Made by a program: the position numbers and the translations under genes. The notes under the pieces are model-generated. The model was not told the origin of the DNA and did no database searches. It saw nothing but the letters and a program-made list of their open reading frames with translations. Shown piece after piece: positions 1 to 5,243 of a stretch of DNA of 5,871 nt. Origin of the DNA: an uncultured Polyangiaceae bacterium (lineage in GTDB: Bacteria > Myxococcota_A > Polyangia > Polyangiales > Polyangiaceae); contig CALKVR010000326.1 of NCBI GenBank assembly GCA_938004815.1, positions 1-5,871 of the forward strand, read 5' to 3'. Every line of letters begins with the position of its first letter. Position 1 is the stretch's first letter.

Positions 1-2
1 GC

Positions 3-1205
3 GCGTGCGGGACGATCGCGGCCGACGCGGTTTGCGAGGCCGACTGCTCGACGGCAGAGCTACCGATCGACTTCGTCGGAACGAGCAACGGCGCCGTCGG
101 GCAGACCCAGCTCGCGCTCACGTTCGCGGCCGGCACCGGTCAGCTCGATCAGGCCCTCCGCGCGGCCTGGCAGACGAACGCCACCCCCACGAGCGACATC
201 GGCATCCGGTACCTCAAGAACGATCTCTTCCCGATCGACACGCCGCCGCAGCTCGCGACGCCCCATCGGCTGAACCTCGACTGCGACGGCACCGACACCC
301 CCATCCAGAACGGCCAGCGCCTCCCCGCCATCGCGCCCCTCAGCGGCGGCTTCATCGCGGCGTTCGTCTCCAACTTCACGGCGCCGCTCCGCGACGACAT
401 CCAGGCGGTCGTCCTCCCCGCCGCCGGCTGCACGACGGCCGCGCCGCCGCTCAACATCAGCGACACCACCACCGGGACCGAGCCGGCCGTCAACGTCGAC
501 GTCGCCGCCGCCGGCGTGGGCGCGGTGCTCGTGGTCTGGGAGTCGGCCGGGCAGATCCTCGGTCGCACCGTGACGTCGATGGATCCCAACCCGCCGGTCC
601 TGGGTCCGATCACCACCATCGCGAGCGGGCGCACGCCGCGCGTGGCCGGCTTCGCCGGGGGTTGGTTCGTCGTGTACCAGGGCGCCGACGCCGGCGATGA
701 CGATGGTGTCTTCGTCCGCAAGGTGAGCACGTCGATGGTGGTCGACCCGGCCGCGCTCGTGAACGTCCAGACGTCGGGCGCACAGGACCAACCCGACGTG
801 GCCGTCCTCGCCGACGGGCGCTTCGCGGTGGCTTGGCGCAGCGGCGGGCAGGTCTTCTTTCAGCGCCACGCCCTCGACGGCTCGAAGATCGCCGGCGACC
901 AGGACGCTCCGTTGCAGGTCACGGCGGGCACCGAGCAGGGCGCCCCCGCCATCGCCGGCTCGGCCGAGTTCTACGCGATCGCGTGGGAGCACGGCGCCGA
1001 GATCCGCGGGCGCCTCCTCGGTGCGAACGACGGCTTTCTCTTCAACGCCATCACCGGGCAGAACGATGATTTTCCCGTCACCCGCGGCACGGTGTCCCCG
1101 CGCAAGCCGGCGGTGGCGATCGGCAACTACATCGTGTTCGGTTGGGAAGACACGAGCGGCGCCGCCCCCGGCATGTACGTCAGGCGATTTCCGTATCCGA
1201 GCTGA
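3..1205 (+). CDS. Blade-repeat (beta-propeller-like) surface or secreted protein, 5'-truncated
   Basis: The reading frame is open from base 3 to the TGA at 1203-1205. It gives 400 residues, and the start lies upstream of the window. The visible part has a Cys-containing stretch (residues 2, 11, 15) and then at least five full blade-like repeats plus a shorter last one, from about residue 108 to the end. Each repeat has a Pro-x-Val/Ile-Ala strand, a GG/DGxF-x-V-x-W strand (W179, W278, W328, W381; Y225 in one unit) and a strand ending in an (F/I)xxR type sequence. This resembles the 'DGxFVVVW...GVFxQRF' repeats common in large secreted bacterial proteins and is consistent with a beta-propeller. 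No enzymatic motif is visible, so the function is unknown; an adhesin-like or cell-surface role is a guess. Any signal peptide or lipobox would be in the missing N-terminus. It converges on the PilZ gene with a 29-bp gap. The frame is certain, the function is not. Confidence 0.85.
   Translation, partial: ACGTIAADAVCEADCSTAELPIDFVGTSNGAVGQTQLALTFAAGTGQLDQALRAAWQTNATPTSDIGIRYLKNDLFPIDTPPQLATPHRLNLDCDGTDTPIQNGQRLPAIAPLSGGFIAAFVSNFTAPLRDDIQAVVLPAAGCTTAAPPLNISDTTTGTEPAVNVDVAAAGVGAVLVVWESAGQILGRTVTSMDPNPPVLGPITTIASGRTPRVAGFAGGWFVVYQGADAGDDDGVFVRKVSTSMVVDPAALVNVQTSGAQDQPDVAVLADGRFAVAWRSGGQVFFQRHALDGSKIAGDQDAPLQVTAGTEQGAPAIAGSAEFYAIAWEHGAEIRGRLLGANDGFLFNAITGQNDDFPVTRGTVSPRKPAVAIGNYIVFGWEDTSGAAPGMYVRRFPYPS
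324..1202 (+). repeat. Protein-level tandem repeat of about 52 residues (five full units plus a short last unit)
   Basis: Units of the 3-1205 protein can be aligned on a Pro near the first strand, at residues 108, 161, 212, 264, 315 and 369. The spacings are 53, 51, 52, 51 and 54 residues, and the last unit ends after 32 residues. Shared positions are a P-x-V/I-A opening, a hydrophobic-aromatic strand with W or Y 13-18 residues later, and a basic residue closing the next strand (R188, R239, R288, R335/R337, R394/R395). The units are divergent at DNA level, so this is an old repeat. A further degenerate unit may lie before residue 108 (AAW near residue 53 followed by IRYL). The alignment was made by eye. 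Confidence 0.6.
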
Positions 1206-1218
1206 CCGGGCCGACCTC

Positions 1219-1243
1219 CGCTCGGACGAGCGAGTCAGCTCGC
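1219..1243. terminator. Possible hairpin pair at a convergent gene junction
   Basis: CGCTCG (1219-1224) is followed after two bases by its exact complement CGAGCG (1227-1232), giving a realistic 5-bp stem with a GGAC loop. An alternative 5-bp stem, GCGAG (1230-1234) with CTCGC (1239-1243) around a TCAG loop, shares bases with the first, so the two exclude each other. The site sits between the stops of two convergent genes, and the second stem runs into the PilZ stop codon. There is no T-run on either strand, so this is not a classical intrinsic terminator. In DNA this GC-rich the pairing may be chance. Confidence 0.2.
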
Positions 1244-1642
1244 CTGGTCGATATCTTCACGCAGGTAGGCGATCGTCCGGATGATCTCGACGATGCGCTC
1301 GCGCAGCTCGAGCGTCAGCCCGACGAAGCGGACGCCCATGCCGGGGTTGGGGCAACCAGGGCGCGCCGGGTTGATCCACTGCACGCGCCCCTCGATGTCG
1401 AGCGGCGCCGCGCGGTGCGGCGCGGGATCGAAGCGGAGCCGCAGCCGCGTTCCGGCGGCGAGCGGCGCTTCGGTGCGCACGAAGATGCCGAGCGCCGAGA
1501 TGTTCGTGATCGCGGCGTAGAGAAAGGTGTCCTCGGTCTCGCAGTCGACCGACCACGTGACGGGAAAACGATCGGCGCCGCGCCGATCGCCCTCGGCGTC
1601 GGGCTCACCCTCGTCGTCGCGATCGGGGCCGCTCTCCCGCAT
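1235..1642 (-). CDS. Stand-alone PilZ-domain protein (putative cyclic-di-GMP receptor)
   Basis: A 135-residue single-domain PilZ protein; numbering below counts from this ATG. Both cyclic-di-GMP motifs are present: the RxxxR motif (R21-G-A-D-R25) at the start of the domain and the NxSxxG motif (N47-I-S49-A-L-G52), followed by a typical strand, IFVRT. Further family features are a PLAAGTRLRLRF strand, a GMGVRF strand after a Pro/Gly-rich loop, and a C-terminal helix. The layout matches the short PilZ proteins found in many copies in myxobacteria. The first 18 or so residues are acidic and probably flexible. The ATG at 1642 is preferred over a GTG one codon upstream because a GAGG lies 6 bases before the ATG but only 3 before the GTG; an in-frame TAA at 1655-1657 rules out anything longer. 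The gene lies 61 bp downstream of the glycosyltransferase gene and may share its transcript. With no output domain it presumably acts by binding a partner, which is unknown. Confidence 0.9.
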   Translation of the reverse strand: MRESGPDRDDEGEPDAEGDRRGADRFPVTWSVDCETEDTFLYAAITNISALGIFVRTEAPLAAGTRLRLRFDPAPHRAAPLDIEGRVQWINPARPGCPNPGMGVRFVGLTLELRERIVEIIRTIAYLREDIDQAS

Positions 1643-1648
1643 CACCAG

Positions 1649-1652
1649 CCTC
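1649..1652 (-). promoter_or_regulatory. Ribosome binding site of the PilZ gene
   Basis: On the minus strand GAGG lies 6 bases before the ATG at 1642 and 3 bases before the alternative GTG at 1645. The spacing favours the ATG. Confidence 0.5.
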
Positions 1653-1683
1653 GATTAACCCCGCTGGCGGAGCGTGTCGAGAG

Positions 1684-1698
1684 CGCGGCGACGCCGCG
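1684..1698. other. GC-rich palindrome between the glycosyltransferase and PilZ genes
   Basis: CGCGGCG and CGCCGCG flank a single central A; as RNA this gives a 6-bp all-GC stem with a 3-base loop. On the minus strand it begins 5 bases after the glycosyltransferase stop codon. It has no T-run after it, so it could be an mRNA processing or stability element, a weak attenuator before PilZ, or chance in GC-rich DNA. Confidence 0.25.
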
Positions 1699-1703
1699 GA
1701 GCG

Positions 1704-4175
1704 TCATCGCACCGTTATACGCCCGGCGATGGCGCGATCGTCGCGGTGCTGGCCCTCGCTCACGCGGAGGCGGGTCTTGCCCTGAAAGAAGCCGAAGAAG
1801 ACCCAGATCTCGCCTGGGCCGAAGTTCGGCGGCAAGGTCACGTCGACGGCGTCGCGCACGATGTCGCCCGGCTGCCAGAGCGGCATCGGGTAGCGCCCCT
1901 CGAGGGGCGCGTGGTCCGCGTTGTGCCGCGTCCTGCCGTCGAGGTGGATGAACGCGCGCCAGTCGCCGAGCTCGACCAGCACCCGATAGAAGAACACCAC
2001 GCGGAAAGGCTCGCCGGCCGTGACCGAGTCGATGAGGCGCCCCTCGGGATCTTCGACTTGCCACCCGAGGACGTCGATGTGGTCGAGGAACCGAGTCGGC
2101 AGCGGCCGGGCGGGTACGGGCTCGGCATCCAGGACGACATCGGCGAGCGGATTTTGGTTGGGGGCGCCGTCGAGTCGGCTGACGGCGAGCAAGCTGTCGC
2201 TCCTCGCGGCGTCGAGCACGGGCAGGTTCTCACGGTGCGCGCGGCGCCAATGCGAGTTGAGCTTGGGGAGGTCGCGGGCCTTCACCACCAAGAACCGCCG
2301 GCCCTCACCGGCGGCGTCGAGCCACTCGAACGCGCTCTTCTCGTCGGCGAACGCGGGCACGGCGTGCCCCGCGTAGAACGAGCCCGCGCGCGGGCTCGCG
2401 CCGAGGAGCGCCAGCTCTTCGCCCGGTGCGCGCGCGGCGCGGAACGCCTCGAAGACCTCTTTCGGTGAGAGCTCGGCAGCGAGCGCGGGGTAGTAACGCA
2501 TCCCGAGGACCGCGCCCGACACGGCGACGGCCACGCCGAGGAGACCGCCGCGGCCGAGGCGGGATACGCCGGCGAGCAGATCCCAAGCCGCCGAGCCGAT
2601 GACCGCCGACGCGACCAGAACAGCGGAGAGCAGGGGGAGCGCCCACCACGCCATGGTGCCGAGCTCGACCATCCGCGGGGGCAGCGCCGCCAGCGATTCC
2701 CACCCGGCGCGCCGCCCGATGAACAGCATCGCCGCGAGGCCGACGAGGCCGGCTTCGAAGACGACGAGGAAGAAGACGAGGTTGCCGTTGAAGGCCCGCA
2801 CCGTCGACCGACCCGCCGCGCGCGCGGAGGCTCGGAACGCCGCCCATCGCTCTCGCATGAAGGGCGCGATATCGGCGCGCGCCCGCGGCAGCGCCGAGTC
2901 GCCGCGCGCCAGCGCGACGATCGCAGCAGGCGCGGCGAGGCCGACCGACGTGAGGAGCGCAGCCTCGGCGTGGTCGTCCCACCCCGGCGGGAGCACGGCG
3001 GCCGGAAGCGAGAACGGCGCCAGCGTCCGCCCCGGGTCGCGGGTGAAGTCGAACCAGAGGAGCGCGAACGCCGCCGCGATCGAGACGACGCCAGCGACGG
3101 ACGGCTCGGCGCGCCGATCGAGATCGCCGAGGGCCAGGGCCACGACACCGGCGAGCGGCACGACGCCGACGAACGGAATCAGCGGGGCCCAGGAGACGAG
3201 GAGGGTCGAGCACGCGAACGCCACCGCGGCCGCACACACGAGCGCGACCCGGAGGAACGCCTCACCCGAGCGCGGCTCCACCGGCACGGGCGGCCTGAGC
3301 GCGCGGACGACCGCCCAGGGCATCAGCGCGCTCCACGGAAACGCGGCGTGACCGAGCTGACGCAGCACCCGATCGAACGTGGAGTCGTTGGGCGTCGGAT
3401 CCCACAGCGTCATCCCCACCTCGCGATCGAGCGGAGCGTCGGTGTCGACGAGCGGCAGGGCGACCTGGCAAAACCTCAGCGCGGCCGCGGCCCCCGCGAG
3501 GCCGAGACCGACCGCGAGCCAGCGCCGGAACCGCGCCTCGTCAGCGGGGAGCAAGTCGCGCCCGACGACGAGGGCGGCGGCAACCGAGAGACAGGGCGCC
3601 GCGACGCCGATGAGGAGACCGCGGCTGAGGAACCCTGCGAGCATCCCCGCCGCCGCCAGCGCACCGAATGCGGCCCGGGCGCGGCCGCGCGAGAGCACGA
3701 GGAGAAGGAGCCCCGCGCAAGCGGCCGCGAAGCCCGCGAGGGTGACCGCGTCGCCCAGCATCGTCCGCCCCTGGAGGGCGTAGAGCGGCGTGGTCGCGAG
3801 GATGGCGACCGAGAAAAAGGCGACGCGCTCGCTGCATCGTCGCATCAGCAGGTAGACCGCGGCCGCCCCGAAGATCGCCCACGCCGCCATGGCGAGGCGA
3901 CCGCTGACGTCGTTCACCCCGAAGAGCCGAAACGACACCGCCATCGACGTGAAAGGGAGCTCGCCCATGCCGAGGTCGGTGAGCGTGGGGATGGTATCGG
4001 GGTCGCCTTGGTACGCGAGCTCGGTCCAGCCGAACGCCTGGACGCCGATGCGTCGCGCCAGATCGGCGGTGTCGAGCTCGTACGGGTCCCACGCGCCGCC
4101 ACGCCCGATCGGCAGCGCGATCCACGCGGCCGCGAGGGCGAGGGCGAGCACGAACGGGAGCCGGCGTCTCTGCAC
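1704..4175 (-). CDS. Polytopic GT39/ArnT-like glycosyltransferase with fused C-terminal extracytoplasmic domains
   Basis: An 823-residue membrane protein, longer than the usual 500-600 of bacterial PMT/ArnT-type enzymes. These transfer a sugar from a polyprenyl-phosphate donor outside the cytoplasmic membrane. Seen: an N-terminal membrane segment (about 7-24), then a first loop with W-D30-P-Y-E33, where the family carries its acidic catalytic residue, and GELPFTSMAVSFRLFG (71-86), the counterpart of the usual PPL...FG region. A GRTMLGD142 segment and roughly a dozen more hydrophobic helices up to about residue 567 follow. Residues 568-688 look soluble. Residues 689-823 look like a beta-sandwich with an ADHAPLEGRYP motif (753-763), W767 and PGD (769-771). 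The start is a GTG at 4175; in-frame TAG and TAA codons just upstream exclude a longer form, and no clear ribosome binding site is visible. Divergent from era; PilZ follows 61 bp downstream. The family is fairly sure; donor and acceptor are unknown. Confidence 0.85.
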   Translation of the reverse strand: MQRRRLPFVLALALAAAWIALPIGRGGAWDPYELDTADLARRIGVQAFGWTELAYQGDPDTIPTLTDLGMGELPFTSMAVSFRLFGVNDVSGRLAMAAWAIFGAAAVYLLMRRCSERVAFFSVAILATTPLYALQGRTMLGDAVTLAGFAAACAGLLLLVLSRGRARAAFGALAAAGMLAGFLSRGLLIGVAAPCLSVAAALVVGRDLLPADEARFRRWLAVGLGLAGAAAALRFCQVALPLVDTDAPLDREVGMTLWDPTPNDSTFDRVLRQLGHAAFPWSALMPWAVVRALRPPVPVEPRSGEAFLRVALVCAAAVAFACSTLLVSWAPLIPFVGVVPLAGVVALALGDLDRRAEPSVAGVVSIAAAFALLWFDFTRDPGRTLAPFSLPAAVLPPGWDDHAEAALLTSVGLAAPAAIVALARGDSALPRARADIAPFMRERWAAFRASARAAGRSTVRAFNGNLVFFLVVFEAGLVGLAAMLFIGRRAGWESLAALPPRMVELGTMAWWALPLLSAVLVASAVIGSAAWDLLAGVSRLGRGGLLGVAVAVSGAVLGMRYYPALAAELSPKEVFEAFRAARAPGEELALLGASPRAGSFYAGHAVPAFADEKSAFEWLDAAGEGRRFLVVKARDLPKLNSHWRRAHRENLPVLDAARSDSLLAVSRLDGAPNQNPLADVVLDAEPVPARPLPTRFLDHIDVLGWQVEDPEGRLIDSVTAGEPFRVVFFYRVLVELGDWRAFIHLDGRTRHNADHAPLEGRYPMPLWQPGDIVRDAVDVTLPPNFGPGEIWVFFGFFQGKTRLRVSEGQHRDDRAIAGRITVR

Positions 4176-4185
4176 GACGAGGTGT

Positions 4186-4203
4186 GCCTACGCTTACGCC
4201 TAC
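4186..4203. repeat. Three tandem hexamers GCYTAC with a decayed fourth copy
   Basis: GCCTAC, GCTTAC and GCCTAC follow one another without gaps, and GAGAAC at 4204-4209 may be a decayed fourth copy. On the minus strand the repeat reads GTAGGC, GTAAGC, GTAGGC and begins 10 bases upstream of the glycosyltransferase GTG. It supplies the in-frame TAG and TAA codons that bound that gene. It is too short to call as a binding site. Confidence 0.4.
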
Positions 4204-4211
4204 GAGAACGC

Positions 4212-4228
4212 AAAGCCGGCGCCGCTTT
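4212..4228. promoter_or_regulatory. Imperfect dyad in the divergent region, possible operator
   Basis: AAAGC (4212-4216) and GCTTT (4224-4228) are exact inverted copies around a 7-base GC core. The core overlaps an 8-bp palindrome, CGGCGCCG (4217-4224). AAAG/CTTT arms are uncommon in this otherwise GC-rich window, and the site lies between two divergent starts, where a repressor or activator could act on both genes. No known operator consensus was recognised. Confidence 0.25.
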
Positions 4229-4247
4229 CGTGGTAAACGGCGCGGCT

Positions 4248-5243
4248 GTGAAGAAGCAGCGAGGCGCTGCCCGCGCCGCCGGGCCCCCCCGAACCCGCTC
4301 GGGGACAGTGGCGATCGTGGGCCGACCGAACGTGGGAAAGTCGACGTTCTTGAACGCCGCGCTCGGGGTCCCCCTCGCGATCGTCTCGAGCACACCGCAA
4401 ACCACCCGCGAGACGCTGCTCGGGGTCGTCCGTCACGAGCTCGACGACGGCGAGGTCGCCGAGATCAAGCTCCTGGACACCCCCGGCCTCCACAAGGGCG
4501 AGCGCGCCATCGACCGATTCATGAACCGCGAGGCGCGGAGCGCGGTGTCGGGCGCAGACGTCGTCGTGTTCTTCACCGACCTGCCGCGGCGGAGCGGCCC
4601 GCTGGCGCCGCACCCCGGCGACGTGGTGCTCCTCAAAGACATCGGCGCCACGCAGCGGACGGTGCTCGTCGTGAACAAGGTCGATCTGGTGAAGGAAAAG
4701 GGGCGCCTCCTGCCGCTGCTTTCGGCGCTGGCCGAGCTGCGTGCCTTCGAAGCGGTCGTCCCCATCAGCGCCCTCAAGGCGAGCGGCGTCGATCGGGTGC
4801 TGCGCGAAATCGGCAAGCTCCTGCCCGAGGCGCCGCACACCTTCGGCGAAGACGATCTCACCGATCGGCCGACGCGGTTCTTCGCGCGGGAGTACGTGCG
4901 CGAGCAGGTGCTGCACGCCACCCGAGAAGAGGTGCCGCACGCGACCGCCGTGACCATCGATGCCTTCGACGAGACGCCCCGAGGCCACCGCATCGCCGCG
5001 ACCGTCCACGTCGAGCGCCCCGGTCACAAGAAAATCCTGATCGGTAAGGGCGGCGAGATGCTGAAGCGCATCGGCACGGCCGCGCGCAAGCGGATCGAGG
5101 AGCTCACCGGCAGCAAGGTGCACCTCGAGCTGTTCGTCCGGGTCACGCCACGTTGGCGCGACGCGCCCGCCAAGCTCGCAGAGCTCTTCTCGGACGACGT
5201 CTTGACGGCGGGGGCGCCCGAGATCGAGGAGTCGGCAACATGA
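4248..5243 (+). CDS. era: GTPase Era, ribosome (30S) assembly factor
   Basis: A 331-residue protein with the complete Era layout: an N-terminal GTPase domain and a C-terminal KH RNA-binding domain. Seen: G1 GRPNVGKS (25-32), G2 region TPQTT (49-53), G3 DTPG (77-80) followed by LHKGERAIDRFMN, G4 NKVD (143-146), G5 SA (174-175). The KH domain carries the GKGG loop (266-269) and ends with VHLELFVRV...W303. Era binds the 3' end of 16S rRNA and couples 30S maturation to GTP hydrolysis. E. coli Era has 301 residues; the extra length here is a basic N-terminal tail of about 18 residues and a longer acidic C-terminus. The start is uncertain: GTG 4248 gives a near-normal length, a second in-frame GTG lies at 4230, and neither has a good ribosome binding site. 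The frame stays open far upstream, but that part is antisense to the glycosyltransferase gene. The stop overlaps the der start by four bases. Confidence 0.96.
   Translation: MKKQRGAARAAGPPRTRSGTVAIVGRPNVGKSTFLNAALGVPLAIVSSTPQTTRETLLGVVRHELDDGEVAEIKLLDTPGLHKGERAIDRFMNREARSAVSGADVVVFFTDLPRRSGPLAPHPGDVVLLKDIGATQRTVLVVNKVDLVKEKGRLLPLLSALAELRAFEAVVPISALKASGVDRVLREIGKLLPEAPHTFGEDDLTDRPTRFFAREYVREQVLHATREEVPHATAVTIDAFDETPRGHRIAATVHVERPGHKKILIGKGGEMLKRIGTAARKRIEELTGSKVHLELFVRVTPRWRDAPAKLAELFSDDVLTAGAPEIEESAT
5226..5231 (+). promoter_or_regulatory. Ribosome binding site of der, inside the era 3' end
   Basis: GAGGAG lies 8 bases before the der ATG, within the last codons of era. It is the best Shine-Dalgarno match among the starts in this window and fixes the der start at 5240. 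With the ATGA overlap it suggests translational coupling, with der also able to recruit ribosomes directly. Confidence 0.7.

Larger units (their letters stand above)
4176..4247. promoter_or_regulatory. Divergent intergenic region between the glycosyltransferase gene and era
   Basis: The only non-coding space between two divergent starts is 72 bp, so it must hold the glycosyltransferase promoter and probably that of era, unless either lies inside the opposite gene. No convincing -35/-10 pair could be recognised on either strand, and neither start has a clear Shine-Dalgarno sequence. It contains a short hexamer repeat (4186-4203) and an imperfect dyad (4212-4228), listed separately. The region is less GC-dominated than its flanks. 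The promoter call is inferred from gene orientation only. Confidence 0.45.

Noticed and set aside
5..700. Arg-rich 231-residue plus-strand frame
   Set aside because: It is an out-of-frame reading of the repeat-protein gene, strongly biased to Arg/His/Pro, with no motif.
60..992. 310-residue minus-strand frame opposite the repeat protein
   Set aside because: Composition is Gly/Arg/Asp/Ala-biased with no recognisable domain. The plus-strand frame has a coherent repeat pattern, so this is its shadow.
1643..1645. GTG as the PilZ start, one codon earlier
   Set aside because: The ribosome binding site is only 3 bases away from it but 6 bases from the following ATG. The difference is one residue and cannot be fully excluded.
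1142..1951. 269-residue plus-strand frame across the PilZ gene
   Set aside because: It overlaps the end of the repeat protein, all of the PilZ gene and part of the glycosyltransferase gene, and turns Arg-rich. The PilZ motifs on the minus strand decide the case.
2282..3237. Two long minus-strand frames (288 and 310 residues) inside the glycosyltransferase gene
   Set aside because: These are Ser/Arg-rich and Arg-rich shifted readings of the same strand. The 823-residue frame has coherent membrane segments throughout, so there is no sign of a frameshift.
2970..4247. Open plus-strand frame running into era, giving a possible 757-residue fusion
   Set aside because: It is antisense to a clear glycosyltransferase gene, its translation is Arg/Glu/His-rich low-complexity text with no domain, and Era is complete without it. 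It results from the lack of stop codons in GC-rich DNA.
4176..4247. Sigma-70-type promoters in the divergent region
   Set aside because: No -35/-10 pair with acceptable match and spacing was found on either strand; the best AT-rich spot (GGTAAAC, 4232-4238) matches poorly.
4200..5123. 307-residue minus-strand frame opposite era
   Set aside because: Era has every GTPase and KH motif in frame on the plus strand. The antisense frame has none.
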